Source of the DNA: Megalopta genalis
Lineage: Eukaryota > Arthropoda > Insecta > Hymenoptera > Halictidae
Assembly (NCBI RefSeq): GCF_051020955.1
Contig: NW_027476360.1
Coordinates: forward strand, 216,416-280,415
Length of the DNA stretch: 64,000 nucleotides
Direction: 5' to 3'
The first letter of the stretch is position 1. Each line of letters opens with the position of its first letter. Made by a program: the position numbers and the translations under genes. Below are positions 40,033 to 53,898 of the stretch, piece by piece. Below the pieces are notes generated by a model that saw nothing but the letters and a program-made list of their open reading frames with translations, was not told where the DNA came from and made no database searches.

Positions 40033-41235
40033 GTGTTTCGCTTGCATTTGAAGCTAACTCGCTTGCTTCGCATGCAGTGGAAGCTAAATTATGTATATCA
40101 CAAGTATTTGAAGCTAAACCATTTGCTTCGCATGAATATTAAGCTAAATCACGTGTTTCGCACGGATTTGAAACTAACTCGGTTGTTTCGCCTGCATTTG
40201 AAGCTAAATCATGCACATCACAAGTATTTGAAGCTGAACCACTTGTTTCGCATGGATTTGAAGATAAGCCTTCTACTTCGCATTGATTTGAAGCTAAATC
40301 ATGTGTTTCGCTTGGATTTCAAGCTAACTCGTTTGTTTCGCATGCAATTGAAGCTAAATCATGTATATCACAATTATTTGAAGCTAAACCATTTGATTCG
40401 CATGGATTTGAAAATAAGCCTTCTACTTCGCATTGATTTTAATCTAAATCATCTGTTTCGGATGGATTTAAAGCTATCTCGTTTGTTTCGCATGCAGTTG
40501 AAGATAAATCATGTATATCACAAGTATTTGAAGCTAAACCATTTGATTCGCATGGATTTGATGCTATGCCATCTACTTCGCTTTTATTTGAAACTGAATC
40601 ATGTGTTTCTCTTGAATTTGATGCTAACACTTTCGTTTCACTTGCAGTTGAAGCTAAATCATGTATGTCACAAGTATTTGAAGCTGAACCATTTGTTTCG
40701 CACGAATATCAGGCTAAACAATGTGTTTGGAATGAATTTGAAGCTAAATCATGTGTTTCGCATAGATTTGAAGCTAACTCGTTTGTTACGCATGCAGTTG
40801 AAGCTGAATCATGTATATCCCAAGTATTTGAAGCTCACCCATCTGATTCGCATGGATTTGAAGATAAGCCTTCTACTTCGCATTGATTTGAAGCGAAATC
40901 ATGTGTTTCGCTTGGATTTCAAGCTAACTCGTTTGTTTCGCATGCAATTGAAGCTAAATCATGTATATCCCAAGTATTTGAAGCTCAACAATTTGATTCG
41001 CATGGATTTCAAAATAAGCCTTCTACTTCGCATTGATTTGAAGCGAAATCATGTGTTTCGCTTGGATTTCAAGCTAACTCGTTTGTTTCGCATGCAATTG
41101 AAGCTAAATAATGTATCAAACAAGTATTTGAAGCTAAACCATTTGTTTCGCATGGATTCGAAGATCAGCCATCTACCTCGTATTGATTTAAAGCTAAATC
41201 ATGTGTTTCGCAGGGATTTGAAGCTAACTCGTTAG
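40033..41235 (+). other. 400-codon open frame in the basic phase, probably non-coding
   Basis: Spans the join between the two 4.36-kb blocks. It ends in a substitution stop (CGTTAG in the GTTAGTTTTGC unit), which is common in zone 5. No start context, signal peptide or domain is visible. Confidence 0.06.
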
Positions 41236-44200
41236 TTTTGCATGCTGTTGAAGCTAAATCATGTATATCACAAGTATTTGAAGCTAAACCTTTTGTTTCG
41301 CAAGGATACGAAGATCAGTCTTCTACTTCGCATTGATAAGAAGCAAAATCATGTGTTTCGCATGGATTTGAAGCTAACTCGTTCGTTTCGCTTGCATTTG
41401 AAGCTAAATCATGCACATCACAAGTTTTTGAAGCTGAACTACTTGTTTCGCATGGATTTGAAGATAAGCCTTCTACTTCGCATTGATTTGAAGCTAAATC
41501 ATGTGTTTCGCTTGGATTTCAAGCTAACTCGTTTGTTTCGCATGCAATTGAAGCTAAATCATGTATATCACAATTATTTGAAGCTAAACCATTTGATTCG
41601 CATGGATTTGAAGATAAGCCTTCTACTTCTCATTGATTTTAATCTAAATCATCTGTTTCGGATGGATTTAAAGCTATCTCGTTTGTTTCGCATGCAGTTG
41701 AAGATAAATCATGTATATCACAAGTATTTGAAGCTAATCCATTTGTTTCGCGTGGATTCGAAGATCAGCCTTCTTCTTCGCATTGATTTGAAGTTAAATC
41801 ATATGTTTCGCATGGATTTGAAGCTAATCGTTTGTATCGCATGCAGTTGAAGCTAAATCATGTATATCACAAGTATTTGAAGCTAAACCATTTGATTCGC
41901 ATGGATTCGAAGATCAGCCATCTACCTCGTATTGATTTAAAGCTAAATCATGTGTTTCGCAGGGATTTGAAGCTAACTCGTTAGTTTTGCATGCTGTTGA
42001 AGCTAAATCATGTATATCACAAGTATTTGAAGCTAAACCTTTTGTTTCGCAAGGATACCAAGATCAGTCTTCTACTTCGCATTGATAAGAAGCAAAATCA
42101 TGTGTTTCGCATGGATTTGAAGCTAACTCGTTCGTTTCGCTTGCATTTGAAGCTAAATCATGCACATCACAAGTTTTTGAAGCTGAACCACTTGTTTCGC
42201 ATGGATTTGAAGATAAGCCTTCTACTTCGCATTGATTTGAAGCTAAATCATGTGTTTCGCTTGGATTTCAAGCTAACTCGTTTGTTTCGCATGCAATTGA
42301 AGCTAAATCATGTATATCACAATTATTTGAAGCTAAACCATTTGATTCGCATGGATTTGAAGATAAGCCTTCTACTTCTCATTGATTTTAATCTAAATCA
42401 TCTGTTTCGGATGGATTTAAAGCTATCTCGTTTGTTTCGCATGCAGTTGAAGATAAATCATGTATATCACAAGTATTTGAAGCTAATCCATTTGTTTCGC
42501 GTGGATTCGAAGATCAGCCTTCTTCTTCGCATTGATTTGAAGTTAAATCATATGTTTCGCATGGATTTGAAGCTAATCGTTTGTATCGCATGCAGTTGAA
42601 GCTAAATCATGTATATCACAAGTATTTGAAGCTGAACCACTTGTTTCGCATGGATTTGAAGATAAGCCTTCTACTTCGCATTGATTTGAAGCGAAATCAT
42701 GTGTTTCGCAGGGATTTGAAGCTAACTCGTTAGTTTTGCATGCTGTTGAAGCTAAATCATGTATATCACAAGTATTTGAAGCTAAACCTTTTGTTTCGCA
42801 AGGATACGAAGATCAGTCTTCTACTTCGCATTGATAAGAAGCAAAATCATGTGTTTCGCATGGATTTGAAGCTAACTCGTTCGTTTCGCTTGCATTTGAA
42901 GCTAAATCATGCACATCACAAGTATTTGAAGCTGAACCACTTGTTTCGCATGGATTTGAAGATAAGCCTTCTACTTCGCATTGATTTGAAGCTAAATCAT
43001 GTGTTTCGCATGGATTTGAAGCTAACTCGTTAGTTTTGCATGCTGTTGAAGCTAAATCATGTATATCACAAGTATTTGAAGCTAAACCTTTTGTTTCGCA
43101 AGGATACGAAGATCAGTCTTCTACTTCGCATTGATAAGAAGCAAAATCATGTGTTTCGCATGGATTTGAAGCTAACTCGTTCGTTTCGCTTGCATTTGAA
43201 GCTAAATCATGCACATCACAAGTATTTGAAGCTGAACCACTTGTTTCGCATGGATTTGAAGATAAGCCTTCTACTTCGCATTGATTTGAAGCTAAATCAT
43301 GTGTTTCGCATGGATTTGAAGCTAACTCGTTTGTATCGCATGCAGTTGAAGCTAAATCATGTATATCACAATTATTTGAAGCTAAACCACTTGATTCGCA
43401 TGGATTTCAAAATAAGCCTTCTACTTCGCATTGATTTTAATCTAAATCATCTGTTTCGGACGTATTTAAAGCTATCTCGTTTGTTTCGCATGCAGTTGAA
43501 GATAAATCATGTATATCACAAGTATTTGAAGCTAATCCATTTGTTTCGCGTGGATTCGAAGATCAGCCTTCTTCTTCCCATTGATTTGAAGTTAAATCAT
43601 ATGTTTCGCATGGATTTGAAGCTAATCGTTTGTATCGCATGCAGTTGAAGCTAAATCATGTATATCACAAGTATTTGAAGCTAAACCATTTGATTCGCAT
43701 GGATTTGATGCTATGCCATCTACTTCGCTTTTATTGGAAACTGAATCATGTGTTTCTCTTGAATTTGAAGCTAACACTTTCGTTTCACATGCAGTTGAAG
43801 CTAAATCATGTATGTCACAAGTATTTGAAGCTGAACCATTTGTTTCGCACGAATATCAGGCTAAACCATGTGTTTGGAATGAATTTGAAGCTAAATCATG
43901 TGTTTCGCATAGATTTGAAGCTAACTCATTTGTTACGCATGCAGTTGAAGCTGAATCATGTATATCCCAAGTATTTGAAGCTCAACCATTTGATTCGCAT
44001 GGACTTGAAGATAAGCCTTCTACTTCGCATTGATTTTAATCTAAATCATGTGTTTCGCATGCATTTGAAGCTAATCGTTTGTATCGCATGGAGTTGAAGC
44101 TAAATCATGTATATCACAAGTATTTGAAGCTAAACCATTTGATTCGCATGGATTTGATGCTATGCCATCTACTTCGCTTTTATTTGAAACTGAATCATGT

Positions 44201-45117
44201 GTTTCTCTTGAATTTGATGCTAACACTTTCGTTTCACTTGCAGTTGAAGCTAAATCATGTATGTCACAAGTATTTGAAGCTGAACCATTTGTTTCGCACG
44301 AATATCAGGCTAAACAATGTGTTTGGAATGAATTTGAAGCTAAATCATGTGTTTCGCATAGATTTGAAGCTAACTCGTTTGTTACGCATGCAGTTGAAGC
44401 TGAATCATGTATATCCCAAGTATTTGAAGCTCAACCATTTGATTCGCATGGATTTCAAAATAAGCCTTCTACTTCGCATTGATTTGAAGCGAAATCATGT
44501 GTTTCGCATGGATTTCAAGCTAACTCGTTAGTTTCGCATGCAATTGAAGCTAAATAATGTATCAAACAAGTATTTGAAGCTAAACCATTTGTTTCGCATG
44601 GATTCGAAGATCAGCCATCTACCTCGTATTGATTTAAAGCTAAATCATGTGTTTCGCATGGATTTGAAGATAACTCGTTTGTATCGCATGCAGTTGAAGC
44701 TAAATCATGTATATCACAATTATTTGAAGCTAAACCATTTGATTTGCATGGATTTCAAAATAAGCCTTCTACTTCGCATTGATTTGAAGCTAAATCATGC
44801 GTTTCGCATGGATTTTAAGCTAACCCGTTGGTTTTGCCTGCATTTGAAGTTATATCACTCATATCGCAATTATCCGAATATAAATCATTTGTTTCTCATG
44901 TATTTGTAGCTAAGCCTACTACATCGCATTGATTTGAGCTAAATCATGTGTTTCGCTTGCATTTGAAGCTAACTCGCTTGCTTCGCATGCAGTGGAAGCT
45001 AAATTATGTATATCACAAGTATTTGAAGCTAAACCATTTGCTTCGCATGAATATTAAGCTAAATCACGTGTTTCGCACGGATTTGAAACTAACTCGGTTG
45101 TTTCGCCTGCATTTGAA
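40761..45117. repeat. 4.36-kb block, copy B (offset 4,915 bp)
   Basis: Second copy of 35846-40202, separated from it by about 560 bp of related array. The order of internal 749-, 300- and 449-bp steps is the same. About 42613-42690 differs from its positional counterpart and instead matches another part of the block, which suggests conversion. Confidence 0.88.
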
Positions 45118-48100
45118 TCTAAATCATGTATATCACAAGTATTTGAATCTAAACCATTTGTTTGCATGGATTCGTAGACAAGCCTTCTACTTCGCATTGA
45201 TTTGAAGCTAAATCATGTGTATCGCATGGATTTGAAGCTAACTCATTTGTTTCGTCTGCATTTGAAACTATATCACTTTGTTTTGCATGGATTCGAAGAT
45301 AAGCCTTCTACTTCGCATTGATTTGAAGCTAAACCATCTACATCGCATTGATTTGTAGCTAAATCAAGTGTTTCGCTTGGATTTGAATCTAGCTCGTTTG
45401 TTTCGCATGCAGTTGAAGCTAAATCATGTATATCACAAGTATTTGAAGCTAAACCATTTGTTTCGCATGGATTCGAAGATCAGACTTCTGCTTCGCACTG
45501 ATTTGAAGCGGAATCGTGTGTTTCGCTTGTATTTGAAACTAACTCGTTAGTTTCGCATGCATTTGAAACTAAATCATGTATGTCACAAGTATTAGAATCT
45601 TAACTTTTTGTTTCGCATGGATTTGAAGCTAAGCCTTCTATTTCGCATTGACTTGAGGCAGAATCTTGTGTTTCGCTTGTATTTGAAGCTAACTCATTCG
45701 TTTCGCCTGCATTTGAAGCAATATCATGTATATCACAAGTATTTGGTGCTCAACGAATTGATTCGCATGCAGTTGAAGCTAAATCATGTATAAAACAAGT
45801 GTTTGTAGCTAAACCATTTGTTTCGCATGGATTTGAAGCTAAGCCTTCAACTTCGCGTTGTCGTGATGCTAAATTATGTTTTTCGCTTGGATTTGAAGCT
45901 AACACGTTTGTTTCGCATGCTGTTGAAGCTAAATCATGTATATCACAAGTATTTGAAACTAAATAATCTGTATCGTGTGGATTCGAAGATCAGCCTTCTA
46001 CTTCGCATTGATTTGAAACTAAATCATGTGTTTCGCCTGGATTAGAAGCTAACTCGTTTGTTTCGCATGCAGTAGAAACTAAATCATGTATAACACAAGT
46101 ATTTGAAGCTGAACCATTCGTTTCGCATGGATTCGAAGATAGGCCTTCTACTTCGCATTGATTTGAAACTAAATCATGTGTTTCGCATGGATTTGAAGTT
46201 AATTCGTTTGTTTCACCTGCATTTGAAGCTAAATCATGTGTTTCGCTTGGATCTGAAGCTATCTCGTTTGTTTCGCATGCAGTTGAAGCTAAATCATGTA
46301 TAAAACAAGTATTTGAAGCTAAACTAATCGTTGCGCATGGATTTCAAGCAAAGCCTTCTACTTCGCATTGATTTGAAGCTAAATTATGTGTTTGGCTTGG
46401 ATCTAAAGCTAACTCGTTTGTTTCGCATGCAGTTGAAACTAAATCATGTATAACACAAGTATTTGAAGCTAAACCATTTGTTTCGCTTGGATCTAAAGCT
46501 AACTCGTTTGTTTCGCATGCAGTTGAAACTAAATCATGTATATCACAAGTATTTGAAGCTAAACCATTTGTTTCGCATGGATTCGAAGATCAGACTTCTG
46601 CTTCGCACTGATTTGAAGCGGAATCGTGTGTTTCGCTTGTATTTGAAACTAACTCGTTAGTTTCGCATGGATTTGAAACTAAATCATGTATGTCACAAGT
46701 ATTAGAATCTTAACTTTTTGTTTCGCATGGATTTGAAGCTAAGCCTTCTATTTCGCATTGACTTGAGGCAGAATCATGTGTTTCGCTTGTATTTGAAGCT
46801 AACTCATTCGTTTCGCCTGCATTTGAAGCAAAATCGTGTATATCACAAGTATTTGGTGCTAAACCAATTGATTCGCATGCAGTTGAAGCTAAATCATGTT
46901 CATCACAAGTATTTGAAGCTGAACCATCTGTTTCGCATGCAGTTGAAGCTAAATCATGTATAAAACAAGTCTTTGTAGCTAAACCATTTGTTTCGCATGG
47001 ATTTGAAGATAAGCCTTCTACGTCGCATTGATTTGAAGCTGAATCATGTGAGACCTTTGGAATTGAAGCTCTCTCGTTTCTTTCGCATGCTGTGGAAGCT
47101 AAATCTTGTATATCACAAGTATTTGAACCTAAACCATTTGATTCGCATGGATTTGAAGCTAAATCATGTATATCAGAAGTGTTTCAAGCTAAACCGTTTG
47201 ATTTGCATGGATTTGAAGCTAATTCATTTTTGTCGCATGGATTTGAAGCTAAGCCTTCTACTTCACATTGATTTGATTCTAAATCATGTGTTTCGCTTGG
47301 ATCTAAATCTAACTCGTTTGTTTCGCATGCAGTTGAAACTATATCATGTATATCACAAGTATTTGATGCTGAACCATTTGTTTCGCATGGATTCGATTAT
47401 AAGCCTTCTACTTCTTATTGAATTGAAGCTAAATCATGTATTTCGGATGGATTTGAAGCCAACACGTTTGTTTCGCATGCTGTTGAAGCTAAATCATGTA
47501 TATCACAAGTATTTGAAGCTAAACAATCTGTTTCGTGTTTATCCGGAGATCAGCCTTCTACTTCGCATTGATTTGAAGCTAAATCATGTGTTTCGCATGG
47601 ATTTGAAGCTAACTCGTTCGTTTCATATGCAGTTGAAGTTAAATCATGAATATCACAAGTATTTTAAGCTAAACGAATTGTTTCGCATTGATTTGAAGAT
47701 AAGCCTCCTACTTCGCATTGATTTGATGCTAAATCATGTGTTTCGCATGGATTTGAAGCTATCTCGTTTGTTTCGCATGCACTTGACTATAAATCAAGTA
47801 TATCACAAGTATTTGAAGCTAAACCGTTTGATTCGAATGAATTTGAAGCTAAATCATGCGTTTCGAAAGGTTTTCAAGCTAATTCGTTGGTTTTGCATGA
47901 AGTTGAAGCTAAATCACGTATATCACAATTATTTGAAGCTAAACCATTTGATTCGCATGGATTTCAAAATAAGCCTTCTACTTCGCATTGATTTTAATCT
48001 AAATCATCTGTTTCGCATGGATTAAAAGCTATCTCGTTTGTTTCGCTTGCAGTTGAAGCAAAATCACGCATATCACAAGTATTTGAAGCTAAATAATCTC

Positions 48101-51100
48101 TTTCGTGTGGATTAAAAAATCAGCCTTCTACTTCGCATTGATTTGATGCTAAATCATGTGTTTCGCATGGATTTGAATCTAACTCGTTTGTTTCGCATGG
48201 TGTTGAAGCTAAATCATGTATATCACGAGTATTTGCAGCTAAACCATTTGTTTCGCATGGATTCGTAGTTAAGCCTTCTACTTCGCATCGATTTGGAGCT
48301 AAATCATGTTATTCGCATGGTTTTTGAAGCTAACTCGTTTGTTTCGCATGCTGTTGAAGCTAAATCAAGTATATCACAAGTATTTGAAGCTAAACCATTT
48401 GATTCCTATGGATTTGAAGCTATGCCTTCTACTTCGCATTGATTTGGAGTTAAATCATGTGTTTCGCATGGATTTAAAGCTATCTCGTTTGTTTCGCATG
48501 CAGTTGAAGCTAAATCATGTATATCACAAGTGTTTGAAGCTAAACCGTTTGATTCGCATCGATTTGAAGCTAAGCCTTCTACTTCGCACTGATTTGAAGA
48601 TAAATCTTGTGTGTCGCTTGGATTTGAAGTTCAGCCTTCTACTTCGCATTGATTTGAAGCTAAATCATGTGTTTCGCATGGATTGGAAGCTAACTCGGTT
48701 GTTGCGCCTGCATTCGAAGCTATATCATGTATATCACAAGTATTTGAATCTGAACCATTTGATTCCCATGAATAGTACGCTAAACCATGTCTTTCGAACG
48801 AATTTGAAGCTAAATCATGTGTTCCGCTTGGATTTGAAGCTGACTCGTTTGTTTCGCCTGCATTTGAAGCTATATCATGTATATCACAAGTATTTGAATC
48901 TGAACCATTTGATTCCCATGAATAGTACGCTAAACCATGTCTTTCGAACGAATTTGAAGCTAAATCATGTATTTCGCTTGGATTTGAAGCTGACTCGTTT
49001 GTTTCGCCTGCATTTGAAGCTATATCATGTATATCACAAGTATTTGAATCTGAACCATATGATTCCCATGAATAGTACGCTAAACCATGTCTTTCGAACG
49101 AATTTGAAGCTAAATCATGTGTTTCGCTTGGATTTGAAGCTAACTCGTTTGTGTCGCTTGCAGTTGAAGCAAAATCACGCATATCACAAGTATTTGAAGC
49201 TAAATCATTTGATTCGCATGGATTCGAAGATCAGCCTTCTACATCGCATTGATTTGAGGCTAAATCATGAGTTTCGCTTGCATTTGAAGCTAACTCGTTT
49301 TTTCGCATGCCGGTGAAGCTAAATCATGAATATCACAAGTATTTGAATCTACAACTTTTGATTCGCACGGATTTGAAGCTAAGTCTTCTACATCGCATTG
49401 ATTTGAAGCTAAATCATGTGTTTCGCATGGATTTGAAGCTTACTCGTTTGTTTTGCATGCAGTTGAAGCTAAATCATGTATATCACAAGTGTTTGAAGCT
49501 AACCCGTTTAATTCGCATGGATTTGATGATAAGCCTTCTACTTCGCATTGATTTGAAGCTAAATCATGTGGTTCGCATGGATTTGAAGCTAACGCGTTTG
49601 TTTCGCATGCAGTTGAATCTAAATCATGTATATCAAAAGTTTTGAAGCTAAACCATTTATTTCGCATGAATATTAAGCTAAACCATGTGTTTCGCATGGA
49701 TTTGAAACTAAGCCTTCTACTTCCAATTGATTTGAAGCTAACCATATGTTTCTCACGTATTTGAAGCTAAGTCTTCTATTTCGCATTGATTTGAATCTAA
49801 ATCATGTGTTTCGCATGGATTTGAAGCTAACTCGTTTGTTTCGCCTGTATTTGAAGCTAAATCATATGTGTGACAAGTATTTGAAGCTAAACGATTTGTT
49901 TCGCATGCAGTGGAAGCTAAATCATGTTCATCACAAGTATTTGAAGCTGAACCATCTGTTTCGCATGCAGTTGAAGCTAAATCATGTATGAAACAAGTGT
50001 TTGAAGCTAAACCATTTGTTTCGCATGGATTTTGAAGCTAAGCCTTCAACTTCGCGTTGACGTGATGCTAAATTATGTTTTTCGCTTGGATTTGAAGCTA
50101 ACACGTTTGTTTCGCATGCTGTTGAAGCTAAATCATGTATATCACAAGTATTTGAAACTAAATAATCTGTTTCGTGTGGATTCGAAGATCAGCCTTCAAC
50201 TTCGCATTGATTTGAAGCTAAATCATGAATATCACAAGTATTTGAAGCTACAACTTTTGATTCGCACGGATTTGAAGCTAAGGCTTCTACTTCGCATTGA
50301 TTTGAGGCTAAATCATGTGTTTCTCTTGCATTTGAAGCTAACTCGTTTTTTTCGCATGCAGTTGAAGCTAAATCATGTATATCATAAGTATTTGAAGCTG
50401 AACCTTTTGTTTGGCAAGAATATTAAGCTAAACCAAGTGTTTCGAATGAATTTGAAGCTAAATCATGTGTTTTGAATGGAGTTGAAGTTAACTCGTTTGC
50501 TTCCCAAGCAGTTGAAGCTAAATCATGTATAACATAAGTATTTGAAGCTAAAGAACTTGATTCGCATGGATTTCAAACTAAGCCTTCTACTTCGCATTGA
50601 TTTGAAGGTAAATCATGTCTTTTGCTTGGATTTGAAGCTAACTCGTTAGTGTCGCCTGCATTTGAAGCTATATCACTTATATTCGCAAGTATTTGAAGCT
50701 AAACCATTCGTTTCGCATAGATTTGAAGCTAAGCCTTCTACTTCGCATTGAGTTGAACACAAATCATGTGTTTCGCTTGGATTTGAAGCTAAGCCTTCTA
50801 CTTCCAATTGATTTGAAGCTAACCATATGTTTCTCATGTATTTGAAGCTAAGTCTTCTACTTCGCATTGATTTGATTCTAAATCATGTGTTTCGCTTGGA
50901 TCTAAAGCTAACTCGTTTGTTTCGCATGCAGTTGAAACTAAATCATGTATATCACAAGTATTTGAAGCTAAACCATTTGTTTCGCATGGATTCGAAGATA
51001 AGCCTTCTACTTCGCATTGAATTGAATCTAAATTATGTGTTTCGCAAGGATTTGAAGCTAACACGTTTGTCTCGCATGCTGTTGAAGCCAACTCATGTAT

Positions 51101-51410
51101 ATTACAAGTATTTGAAGCTAAACCATCTGTTTCGTGTGGATTCGAAGGTCAGCCTTCTACATCGCATTGATTTGAAGCTAAATCATGTATTTCACTTGGA
51201 TTTGAAGCTAACTCGTTTGTTTCGCATGCAGTTGAAGCTAAATCATGAATTAAACAATTATTTGAAGCTAAAGCATTTGTTTCGCATGGATATGAATCTA
51301 AGCCTTCAACTTCGCGTTGATTTGACGTTAAATCATGTGTTACGCTTGGATTTGAAGCTCACTCGTTTGTTTCGCCTGCATTTGAAGCTATATCGATAAT
51401 ATCGCAAGTA
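45118..51410. repeat. Zone 6: intermediate HOR array
   Basis: Five-type order with moderate divergence. 45395-45790 is repeated at 46505-46900 at an offset of 1,110 bp, with private markers CAGACTTCTGCTTCGCAC and TTAACTTTTTGTTTCGC. Isolated indels (for example near 49302 and 49640) break reading phases. No gene or RNA is seen. Confidence 0.75.
48650..49150. repeat. 150-bp HOR variant in three consecutive copies
   Basis: A HOR containing CATGAATAGTACGC and CTTTCGAACGAATTTG occurs three times in a row at exactly 150-bp spacing (markers near 48768, 48918 and 49068). Differences are one or two bases per copy, for example GTTCCGC/ATTTCGC/GTTTCGC. It is a small, recent local amplification of one variant. 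Confidence 0.85.
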
Positions 51411-52051
51411 TATGAAGCTAAATAATTTGTGTCGCATGCATTTGATGCTAAGCCTTCAACTTCGCATTGAATTGAATCTAAATCATGTGTTTCGCCTGGA
51501 TTCGAAACAAACTCGTTTGTTTCGCATGCAGTTGAAGCTAAATGATGTATATCACAAGTATTTGAATCTAAACCATTTGTTTTGCATGGATACGAAGATA
51601 ATCCTTCTACTTCGCATTGATTTGAAGCTAAATCATGTGTTTCGCATGGATTTGAAGCTAACTCGTTTGTTTCGCATGCAGTTGAAGCTAAATCATGTAT
51701 ATCACAAGTGTTTGAAGCTAAACCATTTGTTTGGCATGGATTCGAAGATAATCCTTCTACTTCGCATTGATTTGAAGCTAAATCATGTGTTTCGCATGGA
51801 TTTAAAGCGATCTCGTCTGTTTCGCATGCAGTTGAAGCTAAATCATGTATATCACAGGTCTTTGGAGCTAAACCATTTGTTTCGCATGGATTCGAAGATA
51901 ACCCCTCTACTTCGCATTGATTTGATGCTAAATCATGTGTTTCGCATGGTTTTGAGGCTAACTCGTTTGTTTTGCATGCAGTTGAAGCTAAATTATGTAT
52001 ATCACGAGTATTTGAAGCTAAACCATTTGTTTCGCATGGATATGAAACCAC
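51359..52051 (-). pseudogene. Antisense decapeptide-phase fragment in zone 7 (230 codons)
   Basis: Repeats of N-x-C-E-x-x-x-L-A-S, about 20 of them with a conserved Cys. The first codon is GTG. It is cut from the next fragment (52103-52645) by a TAA made by the GGATTTTAAGC unit near 52100. The last repeats (CDTNYLAS, CDIIDIAS, NAGETNE) are diverged. No signal peptide, membrane segment or known domain is visible. The same stop-creating variant also breaks the sense EAKSCVSHGF phase. Confidence 0.12.
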
Positions 52052-53571
52052 TCCTTCTACTTCGCCTTGATTTGAGGCTAAATAATTTGTTTCGCTTGGA
52101 TTTTAAGCTAACTCGTTTGTTTCACATGCAGTTGAAGTTAAATCATGAATATCACAAGTATTTGAAGCTAAACGAATTGTTTCGCATGTATTTGAAGATA
52201 AGCCTCCTACTTCGCATTGATTTGATGCTAAATCATGTCTTTCGCACGGATTTAGAGCTAACTCGTTTGTTTCGCATGCAGTTGAAGCTAAATCATGTAT
52301 ATCACAATTGTTTGAAGCTAAACCATTTGTTTTGCATGGATTCGAAGATAATACTTCTACATCGCATTGATTTGAAGCTAAATCATGTGTTTCGCATGGA
52401 TTTGAAGCTAACTCGTTTGTTTCGCATGCAGTTGAAGCTAAATCATGTATATCACAGGTCTTTGAAGCTAAACCATTTGTTTCGCATGGATTCGAAAATA
52501 ACCCCTCTACTTCGCATTGATTTGATGCTAAATCATGTGTTTCGCATGGTTTTGAGGCTAACTCGTTTGTTTCGCATGCAGTTGAAGCTAAATTATGTAT
52601 ATCACGAGTATTTGAAGCTAAACCATTTGTTTCGCTTTGATTCAAAGATCAGTCTTCCACTTCGCATTGATTTGAATCTAAATCATGTGTTTCGCATGGA
52701 TTTGAAGCTAACTCGTTTGTTTCGCATGGAGTTGAAGCTAAGTCAAGTATGCCACAAGTATTTGAAGCTAAACCATTTGTTTCGCATGGATTCGAAGATC
52801 AGCCTTCTACTACCCATTGATTTGAAGCTAAATCATGTGTTTCGCTTGGGTTTGAAGCGAACTCGTTTGTTTCGCATGCAGTTGAAGCTAAATTATGTAT
52901 ATTACAAGTATTTGAAGCTAAACAATTTGTTTCGCATGGATTTGAAACTACGCCGTCTAGTTCGCATTGATTTGAAGCTAAATAATTTGTTTCGCTTGGA
53001 TTTGAAGCGAACTCCTTTGTTTCGCATGCTGTTAAGGCTAAATAATTTATATCACAAGTATTTGAAGCTAAACCATTTGTTTAGCATGGATTCGAAGGTC
53101 AGTCTTCTACTTCGCATTGATTTGAAGCTAAATAATGTGTTTCGCTTGGATAATAAGCTAACTCGTTTGTTTCGCATGCATTTGAAGCTAAATCATGCAC
53201 ATCACAAATATTTGAAGCTGAACCACTTGTTTCGAATGGATTTGAAGATAATCCTTCTACTTTGCATTGATTTGAAGCTAAATCATGTGTTTCGCATGGA
53301 GTTGATGCCAACCCGTTTGTTTAGCTTGCTGTTGAAGCTAATTCATGTATATCACAAGTATTTGAAGCTAAACCATTTGTTTCGCATGGATTCGAATATC
53401 AGCATTGTACTACGCATTGATATGAAGTTAAATCATTTGTTTCGCATGGATTTGAAGCAATCTCGTTTGTTTCGCATGCAGATGAAGTTAAATCATGTAT
53501 ACCACAAATATTTGAATGTAAAGTATTTGTTTCGCATGGATTTGAAGCTAAGCCTTCTACTTCGCAATTGA
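51412..53571 (+). other. 719-codon open frame in the basic phase, probably non-coding
   Basis: This frame is open because zone 7 has no indel until the extra base near 53565. A second frame (53573-55138, 521 codons) resumes straight after it, and a copy (55506-56840, 444 codons) reflects the 3,269-bp-offset duplication. Within the same interval both protein-like phases carry several stops, for example TAA in AAATAATTTG units and TAG in a TTTAGCATGG unit. Confidence 0.07.
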
Positions 53572-53898
53572 TTTGAGGCTAAATCACGCGTTTCGCTTGG
53601 ATTTGAAGCTAACTCGTTTTTTTCGCATGCAGTTGAAGCTAGATCATGTATATCACAGGTCTTTGAAGCTAAACCATTTGTTTCGCATGGATTCGAAGAT
53701 AACCCTCCTACTTCGCATTGATTTGATGCTAAATCATGTGTATCGCATGGATTTGAAGCTAACTCGTTTGTTTCGCATGCAGTTGAAGCTAAATCATGTA
53801 TATCACAAGTGTTTGAAGCTAAACCATTTGTTTTGCATGGATCTGAAGATAATCCTTCTACTTCGCATTGATTTGAAGCTAAATCATGTGTTTCGCTT
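52460..53898. repeat. About 1.4-kb segment, copy A (offset 3,269 bp)
   Basis: Matches 55729-57167, including the extra-base unit TCGCAATTGATTTGAGG, the TTTAGCATGG unit and the GGATAATAAGC unit. Identity is very high to about 53798 and then falls. Confidence 0.85.

Larger units (their letters stand above)
35846..40202. repeat. 4.36-kb block, copy A (offset 4,915 bp)
   Basis: This block recurs at 40761-45117. It contains three partial 749-bp repeats, a 300-bp step and a 449-bp tandem. Right break: GAAGCT against GAATCT at 40203/45118. Left break: near CATAGATTTG, with ACTCA/ACTCG at 35866/40781 the first mismatch inside. Differences are few and clustered, for example GTACGTC/GTATGTC near 38896/43811. 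It is the longest duplication noticed in the window. Confidence 0.88.

Noticed and set aside
35846..45117. Transposon or retroelement as the cause of the 4.36-kb duplication
   Set aside because: No terminal repeats, target-site duplication or transposase/reverse-transcriptase frame is visible. The edges lie inside ordinary units.
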